In this document: positions 15,385-24,399 of the stretch, in pieces
How the letters are laid out: each line of letters begins with the position of its first letter
How positions within the stretch are numbered: position 1 is the first letter of the stretch
Source: Arthrobacter terrae
GTDB lineage: Bacteria; Actinomycetota; Actinomycetes; Actinomycetales; Micrococcaceae
Reading direction: 5' to 3'
DNA length: 64,000 nucleotides
Assembly (NCBI RefSeq): GCF_015708085.1
Contig: NZ_JADNYM010000024.1
Coordinates: 1 to 64,000 of the forward strand
Translations under genes and position numbers: made by a program
The notes under the pieces: generated by a model
What the model was told of the DNA's origin: nothing
The model's database searches: none
The model's input: the letters and a program-made list of their open reading frames with translations, nothing else

Positions 15385-16290
15385 ATGGATACCGCAGCCC
15401 AGACTGCCCCAACTCGCACGTCGCAGACATTCCTTAAGGCGATCGAGCTCACCGCCGTTCCGGCCCAGGTCAGCGACGAGGCCTACGAGGCAACCACGCA
15501 GTACGTTCCGTGGCCCAAGTCCTACGGCGGCGACATGGTGGCCCAATCCGCGGCCGCCATGATGCGTTCCGTCGACGCCGACCGGACCCTGCATTCGATG
15601 CACAGCTACTTCATGCGGCCCGTTGATATCGGTGCCACCGTGCGCTACGAGGTGGAACGCCTGCGCGATGGCCGCGGATACTCCACCCGCAGCGTCCGCG
15701 GCCACCAGGGCGGCAAGGCCGTTTTCGCAGCCATGGGCTCCTTCCATGTCCCCGAGGAGGGCGGGAACTACCAGCCCATCCCGCCCGCGGTAGTGGACCC
15801 CGAGTCGCTGCGCAGCTCCGCCGAAGTACTGGCCGGCGTTGACGGGCCGGCCGCAGAATACTGGTCCGCGGGGCGAAGTTTCGACATGCGCCACGTCCCG
15901 GGCCCGGTATACATCGAGGTTGAAGGCGGCAAAGTGGCCCATCAAGCCGTGTGGGTGAAGGCCTTCGAATGCCTGCCCGACGCCGCTGACAAACACGCCA
16001 CAGCCGATCTGCACCGCACAGCTTTGGCCTACGTCTGCGATTACACCATTCTTGAGCCGCTGCTGCGGGTCAACGATCTGCACTGGTCCTCCCCTGGCCT
16101 CTCCACCGCCAGCCTGGACCATTCGATGTGGTTCCACCGGGACGGCCGCGCCGATGACTGGGTGCTCTACGCCCAAGAGGCTGTATCCGTACAGAACAGC
16201 AGAGGACTGGCGTTGGGCCGCTTCTTTGACCGGCAGGGCCGGCTGCTCGCCACCGCCGCCCAAGAGGGCATGATCCGCGCCGGCTCCTAA
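15385..16290 (+). CDS. TesB-like acyl-CoA thioesterase II
   Basis: A 301-residue double hot-dog thioesterase. YVPWPKSYGGDMVAQSAAAMM (about 34-53), LHSMHSYFMRP and GRGYSTRSVRGHQGGK are family-typical, and DHSMWFHR and GRLLATAAQEGMIR close the second hot dog. It hydrolyses acyl-CoA to free acid. Start is either GTG 15382 or ATG 15385, neither with a good ribosome site, so it is probably coupled to the cupin gene. It is the second thioesterase of the island; this one lies in the main operon and may release the product of the monooxygenase/reductase. Confidence 0.9.
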   Translation: MDTAAQTAPTRTSQTFLKAIELTAVPAQVSDEAYEATTQYVPWPKSYGGDMVAQSAAAMMRSVDADRTLHSMHSYFMRPVDIGATVRYEVERLRDGRGYSTRSVRGHQGGKAVFAAMGSFHVPEEGGNYQPIPPAVVDPESLRSSAEVLAGVDGPAAEYWSAGRSFDMRHVPGPVYIEVEGGKVAHQAVWVKAFECLPDAADKHATADLHRTALAYVCDYTILEPLLRVNDLHWSSPGLSTASLDHSMWFHRDGRADDWVLYAQEAVSVQNSRGLALGRFFDRQGRLLATAAQEGMIRAGS

Positions 16291-16319
16291 CACCGCTGAC
16301 CACCAAACCCGCGACCATC

Positions 16320-16349
16320 ACGCGCCGTACCCGCACGCGCCGTACCCGC
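16320..16349. repeat. 15-bp tandem duplication
   Basis: ACGCGCCGTACCCGC occurs twice back to back, followed by a partial third copy (ACAAGCCGTA). It lies in the gap before the CoA ligase gene. No dyad symmetry is evident. Confidence 0.7.
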
Positions 16350-16386
16350 ACAAGCCGTAGCTAAGAGATTGTTGAAAGGAGTGGCC

Positions 16387-18102
16387 ATGACATTGACCGC
16401 ATCGGCCCATGTTGACACCTTTACCCGGGACCATCTGCCGCCGGCCTCAACCTGGCCCACACTGGAGTTCACCCTCCCGGAGCTCCAGTACCCCGTAAAG
16501 CTCAACGCGGCGGCCGTCCTGATCGACGACGCCGTTGCAGAATACGGCGCCGACCGCCCCGCGCTGCATACCCCCGATGGCCCGACCTGGACCTACGGCG
16601 AGCTCCAGCTCCGCGCTAACCAGGTCGCCCAGGTACTCACCGAGGACTTCGGTGTGGTCCCTGGAAACCGGGTACTGCTGCGTGGGCCCAATAACCCCTG
16701 GATCGTTGCCGCCTGGCTCGGCGTACTCAAGGCCGGCGCCGTGGTCGTCACCACCATGCCGATGCTGCGCTCCACGGAGGTCGCAACGCTGATCCGGCTG
16801 ACCCGCCCGGTTGTCGCGGTTTCCGACCACCGTTTCATGGATGAAATGATCATCGCGGCAAACGACAGCGGCAATACTGTTGCTGTCGTTGCGTATGGTG
16901 GGGCCGGCGACGGCGACCTTACGGCCCGCTGCGCCGCCAAATCCGGTAACTTCGCCACAGTCGAAACCGCGGCCGACGACGTCGCCCTGCTCGGGCCGAC
17001 GTCGGGCACCACGGGCGTGCCCAAGGTGACCATGCACTTTCACCGGGACATTCTGGCCAACGCCGACACCTTTGCCCGCTACATCCTCCGCCCCACCGCC
17101 GACGATGTGTTCGCCGGTTCCCCTCCGCTGGCATTCACGTTTGGCCTCGGCGGACTGGTTGTCTTCCCGCTGCGCTTCGGTGCCTCCGCGCTGCTGACCG
17201 AACGGGCCGGCCCGGTGGAACTGGCCGAGCACGCTGCCGCGGCCGGTGCGACGATACTTTTCACTGCGCCGACCGCTTACCGTGCCATCCTGAAGGAGGG
17301 CCGCCCGGAACTGCTGCGCCGGCTCCGCATCGCCGTGTCCGCAGGCGAGCATCTGCCCAAGGAGACGTGGGAGGCCGTCCGCGATGCCACCGGAGTGCGT
17401 CTGGTTAATGGCATCGGCGCCACGGAGATGCTCCATGTGTTTGTCTCTGCCGCCGGCGACGACATCAGGCCCGGGGCCACCGGTACGGCCGTCCCAGGCT
17501 ACCGTGCCACGATCCTCGATGAGGACGGCGTGGAACTGGGGCCGAATGAGGTCGGGCGCCTTGCCATCATCGGACCCACCGGCTGCCGTTACCTGGACGA
17601 CGAACGGCAGGGGAACTATGTCAGCAATGGCTGGAACATCACCGGTGACACGTTTCTGCGGGACGAAGACGGTTACTTCTTTTACCAGGCGCGCTCGGAC
17701 AATATGATCGTCTCCTCCGGCTACAACATCGGCGCTCCGGAAGTGGAAGCCGCCATCGATCAGCACCCGGATGTCACAGAAAACGCCGTCATTGCCTGCC
17801 CGGATGTCGAGCGCGGCAGCGTTGTCTGCGCATTCATCGTGCTGCGCGACGGCGTCGCCGGCGACGCGGCCAAACGCCGGGAAATTCAGGACTTCGTCAA
17901 GGCGACAATCGCCCCGTACAAATACCCGCGGGACATCCGCTTTGTCGCTGAGCTGCCGCGGAACCCGAGCGGCAAACTCCAGCACTTCCGACTGCGCGAG
18001 AGCCTCACTGCCGACCCGGCAGCCGAAACAACAACGGTTCCCGCAACCGCCAAGTCAACCACCACAGATCAGTTGGCCGCTGCGGCCGCTGCACAGGACT
18101 AG
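16387..18102 (+). CDS. 2-aminobenzoate-CoA ligase type AMP-forming enzyme
   Basis: A 571-residue acyl-adenylate ligase. The P-loop TSGTTGVPK is near residues 203-211, VNGIGATEML near 340, the hinge and GYNIGAPEVEAAIDQHP near 440, and the C-terminal catalytic Lys in NPSGKLQHFR near 530. Overall pattern fits the benzoate/aminobenzoate-CoA ligase group, and the gene directly precedes the 2-aminobenzoyl-CoA monooxygenase/reductase, which makes anthranilate the likely acid. AAAGGAG before ATG 16387 fixes the start. The last 30 residues are a Thr/Ala-rich tail. Confidence 0.88.
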   Translation: MTLTASAHVDTFTRDHLPPASTWPTLEFTLPELQYPVKLNAAAVLIDDAVAEYGADRPALHTPDGPTWTYGELQLRANQVAQVLTEDFGVVPGNRVLLRGPNNPWIVAAWLGVLKAGAVVVTTMPMLRSTEVATLIRLTRPVVAVSDHRFMDEMIIAANDSGNTVAVVAYGGAGDGDLTARCAAKSGNFATVETAADDVALLGPTSGTTGVPKVTMHFHRDILANADTFARYILRPTADDVFAGSPPLAFTFGLGGLVVFPLRFGASALLTERAGPVELAEHAAAAGATILFTAPTAYRAILKEGRPELLRRLRIAVSAGEHLPKETWEAVRDATGVRLVNGIGATEMLHVFVSAAGDDIRPGATGTAVPGYRATILDEDGVELGPNEVGRLAIIGPTGCRYLDDERQGNYVSNGWNITGDTFLRDEDGYFFYQARSDNMIVSSGYNIGAPEVEAAIDQHPDVTENAVIACPDVERGSVVCAFIVLRDGVAGDAAKRREIQDFVKATIAPYKYPRDIRFVAELPRNPSGKLQHFRLRESLTADPAAETTTVPATAKSTTTDQLAAAAAAQD

Positions 18103-18114
18103 AAGGAATTCCCC

Positions 18115-20508
18115 ATGAGAATCGCAATCGTTGGCGGCGGCCCGGGCGGCCTGTACTTCGCTGCCCTGATGAAGCAGCTGGACTCCGCCCATGAGATAAC
18201 CCTCTGGGAGCGCAACGCCGCCTCGGACACGTTCGGTTTCGGCGTCGTCTTTTCCGACGAAACGCTCGGCGGGATCGGCAATGCAGACCCCGTCGTGGCT
18301 GACTACATGAGCCGACGGTTCGCCCGCTGGACCGACATCGACATCCACTTCCGCGGCGAAACCGTGACCGTTGGCGGGCAGGGGTTCGCCGCGATGAGCC
18401 GCAAGGAGCTTCTGGAACTGCTTCAGCACCGCTGCGCCGAGCTCGGCGTCGACGTGCGGTTCAGCACTATGGCCCCGCCGGTCGATGAGCTGGAAGCAGA
18501 GTATGACCTGGTCCTTGCCGCCGACGGAGTGAACTCGCAGATCCGCGCAGCGTACGCCAATTCCTTCGGCCCCAGCCTGGACCCTCGGCCGAACAAATTC
18601 ATGTGGCTCGGCACCGATCAGGTCTTCGAGGCGTTTAAATTCTTCGTCAAGGAGACGGAGTTCGGGATGATGCAGATCCACGGCTACCCGTTCTCCGAAC
18701 AGGGGTCGACCTTCATCGTCGAAATGTCCCCCGATGTCTGGGATGCCGCCGGCTTCGGCGAAACTGCCGGCACCGCGTTCGCCCCGGGCCAGTCGGACCA
18801 ATCTGCCATTGAGAAGATCCGGACCATCTTCGCCGCAGAGCTGGACGGGCATTCGGTGCTCGCCAACAACTCCAAGTGGTTGAACTTCACCACCGTACGC
18901 AACCGCAGCTGGCGGCACGGAAATATCGTGCTGCTCGGGGACGCCGCCCACACCGCGCACTTTTCCATCGGTTCCGGCACCAAGCTCGCGATGGAGGATT
19001 CGCTGGCCCTGGCCGCCTGCCTGCACGAGCATGCAGACCTCGAAACGGCGCTGGCCGCCTATGAGGCAGAACGGCGCCCCGTCGTCGAATCCACCCAGCG
19101 CGCCGCCCAGGCGTCGCTGGAATGGTTCGAGCAGATCAGCCAGTACAGGGCGCAGAATGCGACGCAGTTCGCTTTCAACCTGCTGACCCGGTCACGGCGT
19201 ATCACGCAGGAAAATCTGCGCCTGCGCGATCCGGACTTCGCTGAAGCTGTGGACCGGAACTTTGCCACATCCCAGGGTTTCACACAGACGGCACCGGCGA
19301 TGTTCCAGCCGTACCGGATCGGCGGGCTGGATCTGAAGAACCGGGTGGTGGTCTCACCGATGGACATGTACTCCGCCGTCGACGGCGACCCGGGGAACTT
19401 CCACCTCGTCCACCTGGGCTCCAAGGCCCTGGGCGGCGCCGGGCTCGTCATGACGGAAATGGTCTGCGTCTCCGCCGAGGGACGGATCACTCCCGGGTGT
19501 TCGGGCCTGTACACGGATGGTCAGCGCGAAAGCTGGAAGACCATTGTGGATTTCGTGCACAGCAAATCCACGGCCAAAATCGGGGCGCAGCTCGGCCACG
19601 CAGGCCGCAAGGCGTCCACGAAACTGATGTGGGAAGGCATTGACGAGCCACTGGAGGCCGGAAACTGGGAGGCCGCAGGCCCCTCAGCATTGCCGTACGG
19701 CCCGGGCAGCCAGACTCCGCGGCAGCTCGACCGCAAGGAAATGGACTCCATTATCGCCGAATTCGTCCAGGCTGCCCGCCGGGCGGACCACGCCGGGTTC
19801 GACCTCCTGGAGGTTCACGCCGCGCACGGATACCTGCTCTCCTCCTTCCTCTCCCCCATCTCCAACCAGCGCACGGATGAATATGGCGGCACCCTGGAAA
19901 ACCGGCTGCGGTTCCCGCTGGAGGTATTTGACGAAGTCCGGGCAGCGTGGCCGGCAGCGAAACCGCTGACAGTGCGCATCTCCGCCACGGACTGGATCGA
20001 AGGAGGCAACGATTCCGACGATTCCGTGCAGATCGCCCGGGCCTTCGTGGACCACGGCGCCGCCGGCATTGACGTCTCCACCGGACAGGTATCCAAGGAC
20101 GAGAAGCCGGCCTTTGGCCGCAGCTACCAAACCCCCTTCGCGGACCGGATCCGCCAGGAAGTTGCCGGCCCGGCCGGAGCCGCAGTGATCGCCGTCGGCG
20201 CCATTTCCACCTACGACGACGTCAACACCGTCCTGCTGGCCGGCCGCGCCGACCTCGTGGCCCTGGGCCGGACCCACCTGTACGACCCGCAATGGACGCT
20301 GCATGCCGCCGTCGAGCAGGACTACCAAGGTCCCGGAACCCAGTGGATTCCGCAGTTCGCGGCCGGCAAGCGTAAGCCCCCGAGCGCCCGCACCGACGCC
20401 GTGCGCCCGCGGCTGTCCCTCCTGCAGGAACCAGGCTCCGACACGTTGATCACCCACCTGCGCTGGACACCGGCAGCAGCACCCCTGGAGGTGGTTCCTG
20501 CACCCTGA
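18115..20508 (+). CDS. Bifunctional 2-aminobenzoyl-CoA (anthraniloyl-CoA) monooxygenase/reductase
   Basis: A 797-residue two-domain flavoprotein. The N-terminal half is an FAD monooxygenase (IVGGGPGGLYFAALM at 5-19; GDAAHTAHFSIGSG near 275). The C-terminal half, from about residue 395 (FQPYRIGGLDLKNRVVVSP), is an Old-Yellow-Enzyme domain with AQLGHAGRKAS near 490 and HAAHGYLLSSFLSP. This exact fusion is known from the aerobic anthranilate pathway, where the ring is hydroxylated at C5 and reduced to an amino-oxo-cyclohexene carbonyl-CoA. GAAGGA precedes ATG 18115, 12 bases after the ligase gene. It is the key enzyme identifying the island. Confidence 0.94.
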   Translation: MRIAIVGGGPGGLYFAALMKQLDSAHEITLWERNAASDTFGFGVVFSDETLGGIGNADPVVADYMSRRFARWTDIDIHFRGETVTVGGQGFAAMSRKELLELLQHRCAELGVDVRFSTMAPPVDELEAEYDLVLAADGVNSQIRAAYANSFGPSLDPRPNKFMWLGTDQVFEAFKFFVKETEFGMMQIHGYPFSEQGSTFIVEMSPDVWDAAGFGETAGTAFAPGQSDQSAIEKIRTIFAAELDGHSVLANNSKWLNFTTVRNRSWRHGNIVLLGDAAHTAHFSIGSGTKLAMEDSLALAACLHEHADLETALAAYEAERRPVVESTQRAAQASLEWFEQISQYRAQNATQFAFNLLTRSRRITQENLRLRDPDFAEAVDRNFATSQGFTQTAPAMFQPYRIGGLDLKNRVVVSPMDMYSAVDGDPGNFHLVHLGSKALGGAGLVMTEMVCVSAEGRITPGCSGLYTDGQRESWKTIVDFVHSKSTAKIGAQLGHAGRKASTKLMWEGIDEPLEAGNWEAAGPSALPYGPGSQTPRQLDRKEMDSIIAEFVQAARRADHAGFDLLEVHAAHGYLLSSFLSPISNQRTDEYGGTLENRLRFPLEVFDEVRAAWPAAKPLTVRISATDWIEGGNDSDDSVQIARAFVDHGAAGIDVSTGQVSKDEKPAFGRSYQTPFADRIRQEVAGPAGAAVIAVGAISTYDDVNTVLLAGRADLVALGRTHLYDPQWTLHAAVEQDYQGPGTQWIPQFAAGKRKPPSARTDAVRPRLSLLQEPGSDTLITHLRWTPAAAPLEVVPAP

Positions 20509-20534
20509 GCGTGCCGCCGGCACGTGCGTTTTCC
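20509..20534 (+). terminator. Possible intrinsic terminator
   Basis: CGTGCC-GCC-GGCACG (20510-20524) forms a six-base-pair hairpin immediately after the monooxygenase stop and is followed by TGCGTTTT. It would partly separate the operon from the downstream permease gene. Confidence 0.45.
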
Positions 20535-20554
20535 CATCTCCTAAGCTCTCCCTA

Positions 20555-20593
20555 CTCCTATGCTTTCTCTTCTCCTATGCTTTCTCTTCTCCT
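20555..20593. repeat. 17-bp pyrimidine-rich tandem repeat
   Basis: CTCCTATGCTTTCTCTT is repeated exactly at 20555 and 20572 and begins again at 20589; a degenerate copy precedes it from about 20538. It is almost pure pyrimidine on the plus strand and lies in the leader of the permease gene, so it could change leader structure or spacing. Confidence 0.75.
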
Positions 20594-20611
20594 GACGAAC
20601 TGAGGATCCAC

Positions 20612-21985
20612 ATGGCTAATGCATCTGCTGTCGATTGGAAAGTGCCGCAACGAACCACGGGAACAGTGCTGTTCTGTTGTTGGCTCGCAATACTGGCCGA
20701 GGGCTACGACGTCGGCGTCCTTGGAGCGGTGCTTCCGGCGCTGGCGGAATATAAGGCCTGGGATCTGACGCCGCTTGAGCTCGGTGGTCTCGGTGCCTAC
20801 GCGCTGGTGGGCATGCTGATCGGCGCGCTGTTCATCGGCACCCTAAGCGACATCGTCGGCCGTAAAAAGATGATCCTTGCGTCAATGGTCATCTTTACCC
20901 TGACGCAGGCCGGCGCTGCCCTCGCGCCCACACCGGAGGTATTCGGGCTTTTCCGCCTCCTCGGTGGCCTGGGGATGGGCGGAATCATTCCTGTCGCGGC
21001 AGCTTTAACCATTGAGTACTCCGCGCCAAAGAAAAGATCCTTCAACTACGGGGTCATGTACTCCGGCTACTCGCTGGGTATCGTGGCCGCGGCGCTGGTG
21101 GCGTTGTTTATCCTTCCCACCGCCGGGTGGCGCTGGGTCATCGCTTTCGGTGCTGCGCCGATTGTGCTGCTGCCAATTATCTGGAAGCTGCTGCCGGAGT
21201 CACTGGAATATCTCGAATCCAAGGGCCGGCGGGCTGAGGCCAAGGTTCTCGCGGCGCGGTTGAAGATTGCCGACTACACTCCCGTGGCCGTTCCGTTGTC
21301 CGGGGCAGGCGTCGGAGATTCGGACCCGTGGTGGAAGAACATCAGCATTATGTTCTCCCGCAAGTACCTGCGCTCGACCGTGTTCTTCTGGATCTCTTTG
21401 TTCTGTGGCATGGTTCTGGTCTACGGACTGAACACGTGGCTGCCGTCAATCATGAAGCAGGCCGGCTACGACCTTGGTTCTTCCCTGACGTTCCTGCTGG
21501 TCTTCAGCCTCGCTTCCGCCATCGGCGGACTGGTGCTGGGGCGTATTGCTGACAAGTACGGGCAGAAACTCATTCTTGTCGTGTTCTACGTCCTTGGCGG
21601 CCTGGGCATCCTGCTGCTGATGTTCCCCAACAACATGCTGGTCAACCTGATCTTTGTCGCGTTCGCCGGTATCGGGTCTATTTCCACTTCCCTCATTCTG
21701 ACCGGGTATATCGCCGACTACTACCCGGCAAACATCCGGGGAACCGCGACGGGCTGGGCGTTGAGCTTCGCGCGGGTTGGTGCCATCTCCGGACCGCTCA
21801 TCGGAGGGTGGATCGGTAACGCCAAATTGCCTTTCGAATACAACTTCGCCATTTTCGCAGGAATCGCCGTAGTCGCTGCCGGCGCCGTGGCGCTCATTCC
21901 CAAGCGCCGCATCGAGGCGCCACCATCCATGCTGAACGGTGTGGAGCCTTTGCAGGAAGCGAGGGCCAAGACCACCACAGTGTAA
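20612..21985 (+). CDS. MFS aromatic-acid:H+ symporter (AAHS-like)
   Basis: A 457-residue carrier with 12 predicted membrane helices. EGYDVGVLGAVLPALAEY in helix 1 carries the conserved acidic residue of AAHS permeases, and GTLSDIVGRKKMIL is the loop 2-3 signature; the matching GRIADKYGQKLIL lies between helices 8 and 9. GAGGATCC before ATG 20612 gives the start. Position after the aminobenzoate genes suggests anthranilate or a related aromatic acid as substrate. Exact substrate inferred. Confidence 0.88.
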   Translation: MANASAVDWKVPQRTTGTVLFCCWLAILAEGYDVGVLGAVLPALAEYKAWDLTPLELGGLGAYALVGMLIGALFIGTLSDIVGRKKMILASMVIFTLTQAGAALAPTPEVFGLFRLLGGLGMGGIIPVAAALTIEYSAPKKRSFNYGVMYSGYSLGIVAAALVALFILPTAGWRWVIAFGAAPIVLLPIIWKLLPESLEYLESKGRRAEAKVLAARLKIADYTPVAVPLSGAGVGDSDPWWKNISIMFSRKYLRSTVFFWISLFCGMVLVYGLNTWLPSIMKQAGYDLGSSLTFLLVFSLASAIGGLVLGRIADKYGQKLILVVFYVLGGLGILLLMFPNNMLVNLIFVAFAGIGSISTSLILTGYIADYYPANIRGTATGWALSFARVGAISGPLIGGWIGNAKLPFEYNFAIFAGIAVVAAGAVALIPKRRIEAPPSMLNGVEPLQEARAKTTTV

Positions 21986-22134
21986 GCCTGGCAAACTAAT
22001 CCAGGCGTCGTCTCGGGAGAGCCGTTCGAATGGACAGCTCTCCCGGGACCTGCACGGGCCTTCGCCGCGCATGAGTGGTCAGCGGAGCACGGACGGTGGC
22101 GGGTACGCGACCCCGAGCCATGATCGCCCTTCAG

Positions 22135-22908
22135 TCAGGAGACCTGCAGCCCACCGTTGATGTCATAGGTGGCCGCCGTGATGAAGCCGGAATCCGCCCC
22201 GAGCAGGAAGGCGATCAGTGCGCCGACCTCACCTTGGGTGCCAACCCTCCCAACCAGGACACCTTCTGATAGTTGCGCCTTGTGCTCCTCAGTGAGGGTG
22301 CCACCCATAATGTCTGTGTCGATTGGCCCTGGCGCGACACAGTTGGCTGTGATGCCGTGTTCGCCCATTTCCCGTGCCAGTGCGCGCGTGAAGCCAATAA
22401 TTCCGGCCTTCGCGGCACTATATGCGACTTTGGAGTAGCTTCCACCACCACGCTGGGCAGAGATGGAGGAGACGCTGACAACGCGGCCGAACTCTCGTTC
22501 GATCATGCCCCGCAGCACCCGTTGCGTCACCAGGTACGTGCCTTTCATATTGATAGCGAATACCCGGTCCCATTCTTCCGGTGTGATATCCATAAACTTG
22601 GTTGGGGAACTGATCCCCGCCAGATTGACAAGGCCGACGATCGGCGGCAGATCCGCCTCGACCGCGCCAATAGCGTTGTCCACCGACGCTGGGTCGGATA
22701 CGTCCGCGGCCACGCCAAGTGTTCTCACCCCGTGCTCCGCCGCTATGCTCTCTGCTGCGCCGTGAGCAGCGGCGCCGTCGATGTCCACAATCGCGATCGC
22801 CCAACCGTCGCGGGCCAGCCGGTGAGCCGTGGCCCTGCCGATACCGCGCTCGGAGGCCGCGCCGGTCAGAACGGCAGTACGGTCATCCGGAAAATCTGCT
22901 ATATTCAT
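22135..22908 (-). CDS. Short-chain dehydrogenase/reductase
   Basis: A 257-residue SDR. The cofactor turn TGAASERGIG is at 15-24, VNLAGISS near 90, and the catalytic Ser and YSAAK (Tyr/Lys) near 140-160; the end ADSGFITAATYDINGGLQVS is classical. An Asp after the second strand (VDIDG) suggests NAD(H). GGAGAG before ATG 22908 selects this start over one eight codons upstream. Its substrate is unknown; it may belong to the neighbouring aromatic island or to the MFS gene upstream on the same strand. Confidence 0.88.
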   Translation of the reverse strand: MNIADFPDDRTAVLTGAASERGIGRATAHRLARDGWAIAIVDIDGAAAHGAAESIAAEHGVRTLGVAADVSDPASVDNAIGAVEADLPPIVGLVNLAGISSPTKFMDITPEEWDRVFAINMKGTYLVTQRVLRGMIEREFGRVVSVSSISAQRGGGSYSKVAYSAAKAGIIGFTRALAREMGEHGITANCVAPGPIDTDIMGGTLTEEHKAQLSEGVLVGRVGTQGEVGALIAFLLGADSGFITAATYDINGGLQVS

Positions 22909-23064
22909 CCGTTCTCTCCATCCATAAATCATCTATTCGCTTACAGCATCTGCCCGCGGCAACCAGATTGCAAGGGACCGATCCCAGGAAGCGGTGAGCC
23001 ACGCGCGAGCGTCGCCGACCCTGACAGCAGCCCCCTACACTGGATGCTGATCGCGGGATCTTCT

Positions 23065-24399
23065 TCACCTGGCCTCGTCGGTATCGTGTGCCACGGGTTC
23101 GTCTGGTTCTCCGACAGGTCGGTCACCACCGCGCCGCAGCGTGAGCATGACCAAGCCGGCGGCCAGCAGACAGCAGGCGAGGAAGATCGATGAAACGAAG
23201 AAGCTGCCACCGGATACACCCAGGAGGATGCCGCTGACGTACGGGCCCGCGAAGCCACCGAGGTTGCCCACGGCATTGATCAGTCCCATTGCCACGCCGG
23301 CCACAGCCATAGGCATGGCGCGGGAGGCCGCCGCCCAGAACGGTCCATCGTAGGCCAGTGCACCGGCAACGGCGATGCTGATGAAAACGATCGCAAGGAC
23401 AGGGATGTTGTTACCGGTTGCGACCGAAGCCACCAATGCGACCGCGCCGACAGCCATCGAGAGCAGGACATGTGTGGAGTAGCGACCGGTCTTGTCTGCT
23501 GCTTTCGCGTTGTACCACAACGCGATTATCGCCAAAACGTAGGGTATTGCAGTGACCCATCCGACCTCGAAGGACGCTCCGCCGGTGATTGTCTTCACGA
23601 CCGTGGGCAGCCAGATGTTGATTCCGTAAAAGCCGATCTGGATCAGGAAGTAGACGAGCGTCAGACGCCAGACGATGCTGTTCGACAGCACCTGACGGAA
23701 GCCCACCTGCTTTCCCCCGGACAGCCTTTCCGCCGTTGCCTCATCCGCGGCGAGGCCACTTTCAATGTACTCACGTTCCTCGGGTGAACACCACTTCGCC
23801 TCACGTGGGTGGTCGGCTACGAAGATCCACCATAGCGGTGCCGCAATCACGAATGGGAAGAGCCCCTCGACGACGAACAGCGTCCGCCAGTCGCTGAACG
23901 TGAGGATCCAGCCTGAAAGTGGTGCGGTGATTATCGACGCGATCGCAATGTTCGTGATCCAGAAGGCGTAGGCGCGGGCACGTTCGGCCGCGGGGAACCA
24001 GTGGCTGATGAGCACTAGGATGGCCGGCCAGATTCCCGCTTCCGCGACGCCGAGCAGGAACCGTACGAGCAGCAATTGCCAATAGTTCTGCACGAAGCCG
24101 TTGAGGACAGCGATAACACCCCAGACGAGGACCATAATCCCAACGAACTTTTTTGCACTCCAGTGTTCGGCCCAGTAGCCTCCGGGTATCTGCAGGCTGA
24201 GGTAGCCGATGAAGAAAATACCTGCGGCAAGGCCCTGCTGGGCGTCGTTGATCCCCAGATCCTTATGCATCCCCGCGAAAGCGAACCCGATGTTCGTGCG
24301 GTCCATGAACGAGATGATGTAAACAATGATCGCGATCGGGATAAGGCGGCGCCATCGCATTTTTCCTACCGTCGAAGCTGAGCGAGTTGTCTCGGACAT
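23065..24399 (-). CDS. MFS transporter, anion:cation symporter (ACS) type
   Basis: A 444-residue carrier with 12 helices. YIISFMDRTNIGFAFAGMHKDLGI in helix 1 and GYWAEHWSAKKFVGIM in loop 2-3 are the ACS hallmarks shared with phthalate, glucarate and allantoate carriers. The central loop holds WCSPEEREYIESGL, also typical. AGGAGG sits before ATG 24399. Substrate is probably an organic anion; the adjacent SDR on the same strand, 156 bases downstream, may act on it. Confidence 0.87.
   Translation of the reverse strand: MSETTRSASTVGKMRWRRLIPIAIIVYIISFMDRTNIGFAFAGMHKDLGINDAQQGLAAGIFFIGYLSLQIPGGYWAEHWSAKKFVGIMVLVWGVIAVLNGFVQNYWQLLLVRFLLGVAEAGIWPAILVLISHWFPAAERARAYAFWITNIAIASIITAPLSGWILTFSDWRTLFVVEGLFPFVIAAPLWWIFVADHPREAKWCSPEEREYIESGLAADEATAERLSGGKQVGFRQVLSNSIVWRLTLVYFLIQIGFYGINIWLPTVVKTITGGASFEVGWVTAIPYVLAIIALWYNAKAADKTGRYSTHVLLSMAVGAVALVASVATGNNIPVLAIVFISIAVAGALAYDGPFWAAASRAMPMAVAGVAMGLINAVGNLGGFAGPYVSGILLGVSGGSFFVSSIFLACCLLAAGLVMLTLRRGGDRPVGEPDEPVAHDTDEAR

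Noticed and set aside
14665-16293. 542-codon minus-strand frame opposite the cupin and TesB genes
   Set aside because: Antisense shadow of well-supported genes with no ribosome site or known motifs.
16320-16349. Short direct repeats (also at 4874, 5501 and 20555) as CRISPR arrays
   Set aside because: Units are 11-19 bases, directly abutting, without spacers and without cas genes.
16447-17985. 512-codon minus-strand frame opposite the CoA ligase
   Set aside because: Antisense to the P-loop and catalytic Lys region of a conserved ligase; composition is typical of a mirror frame.
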